Assembly: GCA_020912385.1 (NCBI GenBank) | Contig: CP087215.1 | Span: 1,736,001 to 1,800,000 of the forward strand | DNA from: Neofusicoccum parvum | Taxonomy: Eukaryota; Ascomycota; Dothideomycetes; Botryosphaeriales; Botryosphaeriaceae | DNA length: 64,000 nt | Reading direction: 5' to 3' | Shown here: piece by piece, positions 1 to 10,842 of the stretch | Layout: every line of letters begins with the position of its first letter | Position numbering within the stretch: the stretch's first letter is position 1 | Translations under genes and position numbers: made by a program | Notes under the pieces: generated by a model | Told to the model about the DNA's origin: nothing | The model's input: only the letters and a program-made list of their open reading frames with translations | The model's database searches: none

Positions 1-847
1 GCGGCTTTTGCGGTCGTGTAAGTGTCCTTAGGCACGGACTAACATATTCTCGAAGCTGACTTCCCTATAGCAAGGCAGTCATCAAGACTGTCCTCTCTGT
101 CGTCCGCCTGTCCCGGTCGGCGCGCACCTGGTGCTCGCCTTGTGCGCAACCTGCCTCACCAACATCGACGATTTCGGCCTCCTCGCCTTGGCATATACCC
201 TTTTGGGACATCTGGTCCCGGGAGTTCGATTCCGGGTACGGGCAAAGTTGCCCATGATTCTTTTGGGCTTTGGCATTTGTTCCCTCGCCCTCGCCCTCTC
301 CATCGCCGCCTTCTTCACGAATCTCCCCTTGCTGGGCAAATTGGCCCTTGACGAGTTTTGTTCTTTTTATGCCAAATGGCATACGAAATTGCCCGCGCTT
401 GTTGACAACGCGAGCGGAGACCTCGATGTCGGTCTGCTCGGAAACGAGCTCCCAGGCCGAAGCTGGACCGCGGAAGAAGATGACCAAGGATGGCCAGGTG
501 GGCTCCCAGCCAATCCAACCAACGCCCCGCAGTGCCAACACCATCGTGGTGCAGGCGAGGGACCGACAGACGACAAAGAAACCCGAGAAGGCAACGGATC
601 CTTCTCCCCAAAAGAGGCGGACTGCGGAGCGAAATTCAAATACGCACTTGAGAAGCGCGTGAATGCCAAAAGAGGCAATGAGTGACAGCGGATCGATATA
701 GTGGGTAATGCATGAGATTCGCTATCTATCCTGCGAAGGCAGGATACCTATCTACGCCCCTACCACTACTCTAGCAAGACCTATGTCGAGGGAACCCGGA
801 TCGATCCGGATGAACCATGAGATTTCATAACCAACCTTCCCAAAACG
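1..847. other. gene-free left edge
   Basis: No convincing gene is visible. Overlapping open frames exist on both strands but none shows a recognisable domain, and they shadow one another. The stretch may be the outer part of the decayed transposable element whose integrase piece follows, but nothing in the sequence proves that. Confidence 0.4.
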
Positions 848-1195
848 ATGGACGCACACGAAATGTTGTTAAAGATCACGGACAAAGCGACGAAGAGAGT
901 GCTTTTATTACCCGGCAAGCTGACCTGGAGCGCGGGAGAATGGGGGGAAGTATTTCTGAATGCGATGCTCGCTCACGACTGGAGCCTGCCAACCGTCATC
1001 ATTTCCGACAGAGACCCGCGGTTCACCGGAACCTTCTGGAACAAGATATGGGAGAAGCTCGGGACTAAACTCTTCATGACGACAGCTTACCATCCTCAAG
1101 CGGATGGGCAAAGTGAAAGGACGAATACGGTGATGGAGATTCTTTGGTGGATTCAGGAATCGAATAGGCATTCGCGGCTCGTCCAGATTTGGTAA
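848..1195 (+). mobile_element. Ty3/gypsy integrase fragment (decayed)
   Basis: The reading frame contains part of the retroviral-type integrase core of a Ty3/gypsy (Metaviridae) polyprotein. Visible signatures are the ISDRDPRF strand with its catalytic Asp, the TAYHPQADGQSERTN segment with the downstream Glu region, and the upstream KRVLLLPGK and TWSAGEWGEVFLNAML stretches. Integrase catalyses insertion of the element DNA. Only about 95 residues of the core survive. No reverse transcriptase, RNase H, protease, gag, chromodomain or LTR could be seen around it, and the frame ends soon after the core. I read it as a truncated relic, not an active element. Family assignment is firm; the element boundaries are not known. 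Confidence 0.8.
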
Positions 1196-1593
1196 TAGCC
1201 CCAAACGGCAGGAGCCGCGGCCTTCGGGCATTCAAGACCAGGGGTGGCCGGGCGGTGCGGAAAGTCTCGCGCCGGATGCAGATGCACGAGTTCGTGGCGC
1301 ACCGCATCACCACCACCACCACCACCATCGCGCGTTCCGGCACGACAACGATCGACCATTTTTTATCTCGAGAGAAAAGCAGGACGCCCAACACGGAGAG
1401 ACTCAGAAGCAACAAGCTGAGCAGCCGAAGGAGGCGGAGTTGGAACAGAACATTCCGGAATCGGCGCTGCCTGAACAGCAAGGAGGACGCTGCGGAAGAC
1501 CAGAACGAGCCGGAATCCAACATTGCCGAAGCGGAAGTGGGAGACACCGAACAGCCAGTACACCTCGAAGACCCTGCCATTACACACCTCCAC

Positions 1594-1641
1594 AAACCGA
1601 CCGCCAAACCGTCCGCCAAACCGTCCGCCAAACCGTCCGCC
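1594..1641. repeat. 12-bp tandem repeat, four units
   Basis: The unit AAACCGTCCGCC occurs four times head to tail, the first copy with one change. It lies just beyond the stop codon of the ankyrin/CorA-like gene on the opposite strand, so it is probably in that gene's 3' untranslated region. A short CACCAC run lies upstream near 1308-1328. Confidence 0.85.
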
Positions 1642-1656
1642 CCTCTAACCTCACCC

Positions 1657-4600
1657 TCAGCCGTTCATCCTCGCCAGCAAATCACTTTGCCTCCTCTGCT
1701 GCTTCGTCATCAACTCCAACTCCTCCTCATCGCTCGTGCCCTCGCCCTCCGAGCTGCTATCCGAAGAGTCATTCCACTCATCCACACGCCCCGTTCCCAT
1801 TGGCTCCCCATCGACCTCGCGCCGCAACCGCGCACTCATCTCGCCGTCCGGCTTGAACGGCAGGTCATGCTTGGCGATGAAGTCGATCCACTCTTTGTAC
1901 CACCTGCCGCCGGTGTCGCGCACGCGCGCGCTCGGAATGCGGTGGCTGCTGCGCAGCGGCTTGAGGAAGAGGAAGGCCGTGTTCTTGTTGGCGCTGTGCT
2001 TCATGCGGATCCAGGCGATCTTGAACTTGTCGATGTTGAAGGCGAGGAGGACGAAGGGGATGGAGACGGCGAAGGAGATGCCGAAGAGCAGCGCCGACAC
2101 CCAGCCGATGGCGAAGTTGTTCTCGCCGTCGGTTTTGGGGAAGATGGAGATGCCGAGCGCGAAGAAGGACGCCATGAACGACAGCGGCAGGAAGATGATC
2201 GTGACCACGGTGAACACGAGGATCGTGCTGCCTTGTCTGGCGGCGGCTTCTGCGCCTTCGCGAGACGAGCGGGCTTCCCACAGGTTTGCTTGCTTTTGTT
2301 TGAGGTCAAGAAGATGCTCGAGCCCTTTCTCCACCTCTTTTGCATGTACCTCCATGAGATCGAAGCTGCATTCAGTCTCATTGAGCAAGTTCAGAACGTC
2401 TCCAAACTTGTTTTCATTGTCAGCGATTGAAGTGGTACTGGCGAAAGGAGCTCGCGTCTCAACCATGCTTTGGAGGGCGTTGACGACTTTGGTCTGGTCT
2501 TTCAAGACGGATTTGATCATCTTGATTTCATCCAAGATATCTTTAATCTCTTTGAGTAGCTTGGATTCCTTCAGAATATCCAACAGCTTTTTCAGAAGCA
2601 TGCTCCTATTTTGTGAGTAAGTTCTGTTCATTTCGTGCAAAGAGTGCAGCCACTTGGCTCTTCGGCGGAACCTTCTGAAGAGACGGGTTTGGTCCTCTTC
2701 CTGAGTTTCGTTTAGTGATTTGGGGCAGAATTAAACACGGTAGGCACTTACTGCGCGTCCAATGGCGCTCTCAAAAAATTGAAGGAAGTTTACGGACTCC
2801 ACATGCTGGTGACGGTCGAAGGCATTGCAGCAGACGGATAGAATACGAGAAACCAGGTCCATACTCGTTGAAATGGACTTCCGATTATCATCACCGAGCA
2901 CGCTTCCTTGGAGATCATCCACCTCTCTGGATGACTGCTGAAACTCAGCTCCTTCTCGCGAAGGAAAACTGGTGATTATGGTATCCGGCTCGCCGTCTTT
3001 CTTCCCCTTGATGAACCACAACCATAGTTGGTCAACCATCAGAATGTTGTGGTCTTTTTGATCAGGCCATTCTGTCTTGACCCAGCGGGACACAACTTGC
3101 GTTTTGTCTCTGTATGAAGTGTCCTTGAGCATGTAGTAATATGACTGATCGAGGGTCCTGTCATTGCCACATCATTTTGTTAGCACTGCAACGAGTACCC
3201 GGTTCCATGGGCGTGTGTGAACGATCAAAATCTAACATACCTTCGAATGTGGAGAGTGAGGTGCTGGTTCTCATTATGGTTTTGATCATTCAGATAGCCT
3301 TTCAGAGCTAAAACTTCAGGGTCTTCATTTCTCAGAATATACCCAAGCGTGCTGCTGACAGTCCGGGAAGGCTTCAACCGTGGTCCTGAAAGTGGCAGAT
3401 TTGGGAGCGCGAATGGTTTTGGAGCTGAAGAGCTGGTTCGCTTGATGACTTCCGCAAGTCTTTGCTGGCGAGCAGAACTTTCGTAACTTATGTAGGGCAT
3501 CTTTGTAGAACCATATTCAGTAAAGTTTTGGACTCGTGCATGATCGAGTACTTACGAACATGACCCAGTCATCCTTGCTTATTGTCCGGGAAGCTCGCTG
3601 CAGGCCGGGCAATTTTGTGGCTTCCGGACTCATATAGCGCTGATGAACACCTGCTTGTCAGCGGACAGCCTGTCAAGGTAGTGATACTTGGCATTTCATT
3701 CAACCATCTTCACTTACACCGTGATGAATCTTGCTTCGCTTGTGAGGCTTTGGCCACGGCCAGACCGACATTTCCAGTTTTGCGAAGAGATCCTGGGTTG
3801 TCAGCACGCACCAATGAAAAAACGTCTTAATCTTACCTGAACCCAGGCCATCTGCAAATGAAGGTCAGCTCTGTTTATGCTATGATGGACATTGACATAC
3901 GTTGTTCATAGGAACGTGATACCATCGACAAAGAGCATTCGATGCTTCGTTGTCATGCGTCGCTTGGAAGAAGTCGCCGATCTTATCGTCCGTGTATATT
4001 AAGTCGTGCACAGTCTTGTATACAGGAAGATGCTTATCGGGCTTGTCGGAAGCAGTGGAGAAGATCTCGCGGACCACCATGCCAGTATTTTGACATGCAG
4101 CCTGGGCTTGCTTATTGGCTGGCTGTCCTCTCACTAATTTTCGTGGTCCAGAAGGTCCTTCAACCAGGGGTGGTTTTCTGAGAAGATCTTTGATCTGAGG
4201 AAGGATGCTCTTTTCAAGGGCAAAACTTTGCGCTGATTTCCCAAGGTTGTTTTTGACGCCAGATTGAGCACCAGCCTTCAGGAGGTTGTAGACCATCTCT
4301 GGGCTGTTGTGGCGATGCGTACTAGTGACCGCAATGTGGAGTGCCGTGTTGCCGGCCTCGTCCTGGAGATCCAAGTCAACCTTGTCACTGTTTACCAGGT
4401 GTTGGACAAGCCTGGTATATCCGCGCTCAACTGCTACGTGTAAAACGGTTTGCTGCTTTCTGTTTTTGAAATTGAAGTCGACCGAGGATTTGAGCAATTC
4501 CTCCATAACGGCATCGTCGATGTCTTTTCCGCAGAGCAATAATTGGTGGACAGCTAAGAATTCGGAGATCGCCTTCGAAATATTCCTGAACCGGACATCT

Positions 4601-6391
4601 TCCGGACGGACAAAGCGCGCAATGCCGCCGATATCATGATCAGACAGCCATCGGCGATCAAGACGATCGGAATACTTGTTTGAGTTTATGTCTGAAGACT
4701 TAGAATTTTTGGGCTGGCTCCGCTCAAAATATCCAAAAGTTGCGATGTGGTGTTTCTCTGTGCCCTCGAAAAATCGATTCCATATCCGGTCAGGTATGTG
4801 TTCCGTCCCTTTACGAGCGTCAAAGAGTTTCGTAGAAGCCTTGTGGATGTCGAAGGTCTCGGTCGCCCAGCTTATTATGTTGTCGAAGCTCTCGAAAGGA
4901 GCGCCGAACATGGTGACCGCAGCGGTAGATTGTACCAAATCAAGTCTGGAAGCCTCTTCATCAGTATTGAGAAGTTCTCCGAAAAGTAGCTCCTCAATCA
5001 CGACGTTGCCGTAGCCATGGCCAATGAAAACAATGGGATTTGTGCTCATATGACCTCGTTCGTTGAGAAGACGACTGAGTATATTCGAGGCTGCCCACTT
5101 CAAATCAATGGGAGCGTTGACGCTCTTGAGTCGTGAGTTGATATCGAGGCCAAATCCCATGATTCGAGCTGTAGGAAGAGATTTTGGGAGCATGTCGGGA
5201 TCTTCCAGCCAGCTCATCTTGGCTATCTGTGCCTGCTCACTGTCTTTTTCTCGCATTGATATTTGAGGGACTCCATTTGCCTGGGACTTTGAAGATCTGC
5301 ATCCTGTTAGTGCTTTTTGTCGTCTAAGACGAGTGAGAGGATGAGACAATGGGGAAGAGATGGAGAAAGTAACGCGAAGTTCTCCTGTGACGCGGAGGTG
5401 CAGCAAGGAGCCGGAAACGCTGACTCGGAGAATATTTGCAACGTCTTGAAAAATAAATTCCGTGCGCTTCTGTAAGATTTAATGGGATGTGAAGCAACGT
5501 ACTTCATGGGGGGTCTCTTCGTATGTCCTTTTGCAACCTCTTCTGCTGGAACGTTCAATTGTACTCCTCCCTCCTTTGGCGGGCGTAATTGAGAATCTCC
5601 AAGTTTCTTGATCGTGTTTTGCTTCTTTTCCCGAAACATGGTTAGCTCCCAGTCTTCATCTCTCCTCCGATCGCCACACATGTAAATGGCGACGACATCG
5701 ATAGGGCATCCGCCTGATCTGATTTGAGGATCACGAAAGTTACGAAATTCAATCTCTGGTATGAGATGGCTGAATTGTGCAGGTGGCGGGGATTGTGCAC
5801 TGCAATGCGTCAGTGAGTTTACATATACCATCAAAGTCAACTTTCTTACTCTCGGACTTTGCTGTTACGCCTCTCGTTCCCTCGCCTTCCACCTCCAGTC
5901 GTAGTTCTTCCAACACTCAGCAAGTTTGTTGGTAACTGCAAGCGTATTTGGTCCCCGTGTTTGTTAGCCTTTGGCGAAGGGGGACCTTCTGAGCCGTTCA
6001 GAGTAATCAAGCTTTTACTACGCTTGAGCTTGAGCGGTGGCGGCGATGCGGGATTTGCAGGGGCAATGGGATCGGGCTCCTCGGTCAGGGAAATTGCTAT
6101 ATCTGGCGCGATTCGTTGAGCAGGTGGTGAGGAATTTCTGTATGAACCAGCCGGAGGCGGGCCTTTCCCTAGAACATGTCAAATTGTGTCTTAAGAGCAC
6201 TTTGCACAGGGCCGGTTCCGCGAAAAAATATTGCGACATATATCTGTTCGGGCATTTAAAGCATTCGTCCGGACGCAAGTGTGCAGCGAAAGAAACGTCG
6301 AACCCGTCTAGATGTATAGCTCGGTGCATGTGTCCGAGTAGTCAATGATTGGAAATCGAGACTTACCCGCCGCCTTGCGTGGTGCATCCAT
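1657..6391 (-). CDS. SERAC1-like/ankyrin/CorA-like membrane protein
   Basis: Multi-exon gene of about ten exons and about 1,300 residues. Early exons fit 6391-6367, 6168-5850, 5799-5503, 5323-3901 and a 15-nt exon 3851-3837; later ones run to the stop at 1657. Domains in order: a low-complexity N-terminus; an alpha/beta-hydrolase region of SERAC1 type (CPIDVVAIYMCGD, later ARIMGFGLDIN and FIGHGYGN near residue 314); about three ankyrin repeats near 500-595 (TVLHVAVERGYTRLVQHL, NTALHIAV); a helical region containing TLDQSYYYMLKDT; and a C-terminal CorA-like part with two membrane segments and an acidic tail. The nucleophile Ser of GHSxG is Gly317, so the hydrolase part should be inactive. No GMN pore motif is seen after the first membrane span. 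Such proteins are widespread in filamentous fungi with no settled function; magnesium transport is not supported. Intron 1 contains a dispersed repeat. Confidence 0.8.
6252..6317 (-). repeat. dispersed ~65 bp repeat, copy A (in an intron)
   Basis: Read on the minus strand, this copy runs from CATCTAGACGGGTTCGACG to a core GCGTCCGGACGAATGCTTT. Three further copies on the plus strand, at 30043, 59767 and 60088, share the same order of blocks. The core holds the perfect 10-bp palindrome CGTCCGGACG. This copy lies wholly inside intron 1 of the ankyrin/CorA-like gene, in the same orientation as the gene. Confidence 0.75.
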
Positions 6392-7540
6392 CCAGGGTCC
6401 TAGGATTGAGAGAGAGAATGTAAGGCGACAAAGCTGAAGGAAGAGGGAAGGACGCGTTCGCATACTTTAGTGGGCGGGTCGCGTCCCGCATGGGGGCGCA
6501 GGAATGACAAGGCTGGAGCTGACCTGCGTTTTGGCCCCCAAAGCAAAAGTGTGGGTCACACGTGTTGACCAGTTGTGCATTCTGCCGTGTCAGCGTTCAC
6601 ACCATCACGAGTTCGATCCGAGCCTGGATTGGCTGTGGCTTCAGCCGCACGCATCCTCGGCTGAAATCGCCTGGGAGAGCGGGATGCAGACACTGGGTTG
6701 GACAGCTTGAGGACAGGCAAGAAGTCATTGGTTTGAGAGCAGACACCGTCCCGAAAGCAGACGTCTGAACGACCAGATGGACGTACACGATTCATACTAG
6801 ATCCTGTGAGGGGAATCAACACAGCTGTAAGGGAAGCGGTCGTGGCTTCAGTCCTGCGGTTCAAACCGACCAATGCGGAACAGATCGGCGCTGGCGTTAT
6901 CTTTTCGAGGACCAGTGCGGAGACAATGTGCAACCGCAGCTAGTAAGAAACTACAAGCTCGTAATCCTGCCGAAGGGCATTTCCGCTCGGTGCTGATGAG
7001 ATGCAAGACCACATGTTAAACGTTAAACAACGAGACGAAGACCGATTGACGGCAAGGATATCGGGTGCTTGCAGCCATCGGGTGACTTCCAAGCACAGTC
7101 TAGGACGCAGTCCTCCCGTACGGTTGCCGACAGCATGTGAGATCCATCTGCAGGTGTCACAGTGTGAGGTTGAGTGTGGAGGTGAGACGGGCAAGGTCCG
7201 GGAGCGCAGCGCTGCCGGCGCGGATGCGGGCGGGGACCCCTGCAACGCGCGCTCGGGCCGGCCAAGCTCGACTTTCCTCGCCGCCGCCGCCGCCGCCGCA
7301 GCGCCGACAACTTTACAACTACGACCTTCAAATCCACCCACCTCAAACCCCAGCGCAGCAGCTCCGCGATCTCTATTCCTGGTGGTACCACGCGCTACGA
7401 TAACCCTCAACCAGCCACAACCGCCTCGCACGCCCCACAAACCACCGCAGCAACGACCTCACCTACGCCCGCGCTTCCCGCAACCACAACCACCTCACCA
7501 CCCGTCCACCTCCGCCCATTCCCGCTCCCGCGCCCCCGCC
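6392..7540. other. intergenic region
   Basis: This stretch separates the divergent ankyrin/CorA-like gene and the SNU23-like gene and should hold both promoters. Short open frames exist (for example 6556-6933 on the minus strand) but none is recognisable. A GCC-triplet run lies at about 7279-7300, and pyrimidine/C-rich sequence leads up to the SNU23 start. Confidence 0.5.
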
Positions 7541-8185
7541 ATGTCGTCCAGCAAAAGCGGCGCCTACGGCGCCAACCAGGCGTCCGACACGTCCTTCCGC
7601 AAAACATGGGACCGCGCCGAGTACGCCGCGAAGGCGGCGTCGCACGACGAGAAGCTCAAGGAGGAGAGCAAGGCGCGGTACGAGGCGAAGCTCGCGGGCA
7701 AGAAGTACGTGCGGCGCGCGTCCACGCCGCCCGACGCCAAGGACACGGAGGCGCGGAAGCAGCGGCTCGACGTGGGGTCGATGGTGGGCAAGACGATGCT
7801 GGTGCCGGCGGGCGCGGCGGTGGGGAAAAGGGGCCGCGGCGCTGGCTTCTACTGCGAGGCGTGCGACCTGACGTTCAAGGATAACCTGCAGTTTGTGGAG
7901 CATTTGAACAGTAAGCAGCATTTGGCGGCGACGGGGCAGAGCGGGGAGGTGAGAAGGGCGACGGTGCAGGATGTGAGGGATAGGTTGGCGTGGTTGAAGA
8001 GGAAGAGGGAGGAGGAGAAGGTGGATGAGGTGGTGGATTTGGAGGCGCGTTTGGAGACGGCGAGGGAGCGGGAGGAGAGGGAAAGGGAGGAGAAGCGGCG
8101 GAAACGGAATGAGAAGAGGAGAAAGACGAAGGGAGGCGTGGGAGTCAAGGAGGAGTACGACCCTAGTGAGGGTGTGCTTGTGTGA
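7541..8185 (+). CDS. snu23: SNU23/ZMAT2-type U4/U6.U5 tri-snRNP zinc-finger protein
   Basis: Single-exon gene of 214 residues. The family (yeast Snu23, human ZMAT2) is a tri-snRNP component acting near the 5' splice site during spliceosome activation in the nucleus. Visible features: the N-terminal FRKTWDRAEYAAKA block; a basic KKYVRRAS stretch; the VGSMVGKTMLVPAG segment typical of the family before the finger; a U1-like C2H2 zinc finger from about residue 104 (YCEACDLTF then HLNSKQH); and a long charged Arg/Glu/Lys helix to the end. The ATG at 7541 is chosen because the conserved FRKTWD block begins shortly after it, while the in-frame extension upstream is Pro/Thr-rich and has no family resemblance. 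Length matches the family's usual 190-220 residues. Family identity is confident. Confidence 0.92.
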   Translation: MSSSKSGAYGANQASDTSFRKTWDRAEYAAKAASHDEKLKEESKARYEAKLAGKKYVRRASTPPDAKDTEARKQRLDVGSMVGKTMLVPAGAAVGKRGRGAGFYCEACDLTFKDNLQFVEHLNSKQHLAATGQSGEVRRATVQDVRDRLAWLKRKREEEKVDEVVDLEARLETAREREEREREEKRRKRNEKRRKTKGGVGVKEEYDPSEGVLV

Positions 8186-9205
8186 GCGTGAGATGTGCGG
8201 ATGTAGTTGGGTGGGCTTAGGGATGGGAGGCATTTCTCAGGCGTTCCGGTGGGACCAGCAAGGCTTGCAGGGACACGGGGAAAACATAGACCAGAGCCGG
8301 ATATCTCGGTCGCATGAGCAGAGCCGGAAACCAATAATACTGCCTGCGCACACGGCACGGTAGGCAGTCGACGATGCTGGCCAAGGCTTGTCGTCTTATT
8401 GAACCAAAATTACAGCGATTCCTGCGTATCTTGGCCCCATTGCGCTAAACTTCACTTATATGAAGAGCTACTTTAACACAACCTGGGTTCAGGCTGAATA
8501 CCCAAGTCGACCGTATCTTGCGAAATCATCTGCGCTATCTATTTAAAATTGTTCTGGAGCCTCAAATTCTTACAATGCCTGTCTAATTGATTGGCTCCCA
8601 GTACTAAGTCGGCCACGCAAAATGGTCGATTCCTGGAAAGCTTGGCATCAACAACACGTGTGTGAGTTCATGGATCCTCTAGCTTGCCGCTTGCCCCAAT
8701 CTCTGTGGCGCAGTCGTGTGGGTGAGGAGATGGGTAGTCGTCCGTTAAGAACAAGAGATCGTCCACAAAGCATACAAAATAATCATGCAAACAAAAGTTC
8801 TTGTTACCAATATCAGCCTACAGTTTGGAGCAAATCAAATAAAGGAAGCCACTATTGATACGCTGCATGCACCTCTGTATCTGAACGCAAAAAAGTGGAC
8901 TACTCTTGTTCTGACAGTGGAAGGCACCCCTCTCAAGCAAGAGGGAAAACAAGAAAACATGTCTGAACAAGACTCACAGCGCACAAAGCAAACAATTCTC
9001 TCCAGGTCCGGAAAAAAAAAGTGACTAGAGAAAGAGGGGAAATCATGGTCTCTGAAGCTTTTGAAAAAGCAGCTATCCAAACTCATCTAACAATCACGCC
9101 TTGCTCCCCAGTTCCTTCACTCGAGTATTCTAGACAAACCCAATATCCAGTCTCCGTAGCAGTCATGGCCCAATTCGGCAGAGCCCCATTCGGTCAACCT
9201 ATAAT
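8186..9205. other. intergenic region
   Basis: About 1 kb with no supported gene. Only short unrelated frames are present, and composition becomes more AT-rich around 8400-9050. No RNA gene was recognised. Confidence 0.5.
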
Positions 9206-10163
9206 ATGTCCACCCTAATGGCCTCTCTCCTCGTCTCCCCTACTACGTCCTTTAACGCATCGAGCGTATGCTTAGCTCTAGCGTCAATAAGAATTATAAG
9301 CAACCCGAAACCAAAATCTTCACCACGAAGCGCAGCATCGAGAAGACTCTCTCCGACTACCATAACGGCTTGGCGAGGAAGAAGCACCACGCCAACATCT
9401 CCGCCCCTCAGCCGCACTCCAACCCCATTCTCTCTCGCACCCCGACATATCCGCCCCTACGCACCGCCGCTCCCACCGGCCACTTTGCCTCTCCTCCTCC
9501 GCTCGCCCCCGCCCGCCCGCCAACCTCTTCGACCCCGCCCTGCCACCCATCCCACCAAACCGCTTCTTCCACCCGGCACGCACCCTTCTCGGCCGCAACC
9601 GCCAGTCCCCACGCCAGAAGCGGGCGCCGTCCAGACAGAGACGGAGAAGAATAGGGCCCTTCTCCAAAGCGCCGCACGGGCTGTTTCCGGCCGTCGCGCG
9701 GTGGGTGGTTCGGGGACTTACTCGTTGGATTGGAAGGGGCGGGGGGTGAGGTCACGGTTGTTTTTGTGGTCGAGATGGGCGCTGGCGCTGCGTTTTTGGA
9801 GGGCGGAGGCGCCGCGAGAGCTGGCGGATCGGTACGAGGTGCCGCTGGAGACCGGTTTGATTGATGGGGATTGGGACAGGGGCGTGAGGTTGTTATGGGT
9901 GGCGCTGTTGGGAGACCTGCCGTGCTGGGTCAGGAAGGTCAATGTTGTGGCGTCGTGGTTCATACACGACCCTATCGTTGTCGTGATACTGCGAGGATGA
10001 GGATGTTAGGACTCGGTGGGGTCGGAGCAGCCCAGATTCCCAGCTTGTCGAGGAGTCAGTGTTCAGCGTGAAACTGAGGCTGAAGGAGTGGAGATACATC
10101 AGGGCGAACGGCCTGCCTGTAAAAGGAGGGGGGTTCGAAGGCGGTGCTCGAGGAGGAAAATGA
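9206..10163 (+). CDS. uncharacterised protein, two exons (tentative)
   Basis: Tentative gene. An open frame from 9206 continues in phase to 9937, where GTCAAT can act as a donor. The acceptor GCGAG at 9995 joins it in phase 0 to a second exon 9996-10163 ending in TGA, giving about 299 residues. The second half looks coding: it is rich in Trp, Arg and Glu (RLFLWSRWALALRFWRAEAP, RELADRYEVPLETGLIDGDW) and the second exon continues that style (FSVKLRLKEWRYIRANGLP). The first ~130 residues are Pro/Ser/Thr-rich and a second plus-strand frame overlaps them, so the true start may be further in or in another exon. No family was recognised. Transcript evidence would decide the structure. Confidence 0.35.
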
Positions 10164-10521
10164 ATACGACCCTTTTTCGTGGGTGTAGGGTTAGGTTGGT
10201 TGAGTGCTGTCTGTTAGCCGACTTGTTGCTGGATTAGACCGTTTTCTTCTTCAGAGATGTGCGCCATGTTGAGTGAACTGGCTGTGATGGTATTGGTTTG
10301 CTGGTGCAGTGAGAGCTGCTGGTTGGGTTGCTGCTCCCGTTCGCTCGACGAGACACGGCCACCACCCGGCAGCTGCTCAGCGAGGGCTGGTTCTTGGCCG
10401 CGCTCTCGTTCTTCTGGCGGCAAGATGCTTGGCATCCATGGTCGATTGAACTGTCGTCGACGTGCGGCTCACCGCGAGCATCCAGTATTCCACAAGGCGG
10501 GATGACGGATGAGCGCGACAC
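10164..10521. other. intergenic region
   Basis: Short space between two convergent genes. Nothing recognisable is present; it should contain two 3' untranslated regions. Confidence 0.5.
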
Positions 10522-10842
10522 TCAGGTCTTCGACTCCTGAACTCTGCGCACTCTGATGGGCCCCCTGATGGCATCGGCTGGCACCTCTTGGCCGACGACT
10601 GCGCCGCGCTGCAGCACCTCGACCTCGCCTGCTGCGCGGGCGTCGAAGACGAGACGACGGATAGCCGGCATCGCGTCGCGCCACTCGCGCACCCCTATTT
10701 CGGCGAGCTCCTGGGGCGACAGCGAGCGGGCAGCCTCGGAGGGGCAAATGGTCTTGGGATGGTGGCGCTGGACCAGCACGGCGTGCAGGCGAGCGCGCAG
10801 CAGGGCGTCGGCAGGCTCCATTTTCACGGGCAGTGGGGCCAA
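10522..10842 (-). CDS. DUF3253 domain protein
   Basis: Single-exon gene of 106 residues. The whole protein matches the pattern of the DUF3253 family, small proteins common in bacteria and scattered in fungi. Visible blocks are the helical start ADALLRARLHAVLVQR, the hallmark KTICPSEAARSL, then WRDAMPAIRRLVFDARAAGE, EVLQRGAVV and the closing RGPIRVRRV. The layout resembles a winged-helix fold, but the biochemical role is unknown. The ATG at 10842 puts the first helix about eight residues in, normal for the family. The gene is GC-rich like its surroundings and has no intron, so there is no base-composition sign of recent transfer. The conserved block order supports a real gene although the frame is short and lies in a GC-rich area full of chance frames. 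Confidence 0.8.
   Translation of the reverse strand: MAPLPVKMEPADALLRARLHAVLVQRHHPKTICPSEAARSLSPQELAEIGVREWRDAMPAIRRLVFDARAAGEVEVLQRGAVVGQEVPADAIRGPIRVRRVQESKT

Noticed and set aside
215..240. tRNA-like T-arm/B-box (GAGTTCGATTCC)
   Set aside because: The flanking bases do not pair as a T-stem and no A-box or acceptor stem could be found at the right distance.
131..685. Plus-strand frame with a hydrophobic N-terminal half, and overlapping minus-strand frames
   Set aside because: Competing frames on both strands, no recognisable motif, and a decayed transposon next to it; not enough to call a gene.
1189..2430. Long plus-strand frame of 413 codons
   Set aside because: It lies opposite the CorA-like exon of a well-supported minus-strand gene and its translation is low-complexity with no domain.
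1657..2640. CorA magnesium transporter as a function
   Set aside because: The two membrane spans resemble CorA but no GMN motif is present, and the ankyrin-fused fungal family is not known to transport magnesium.
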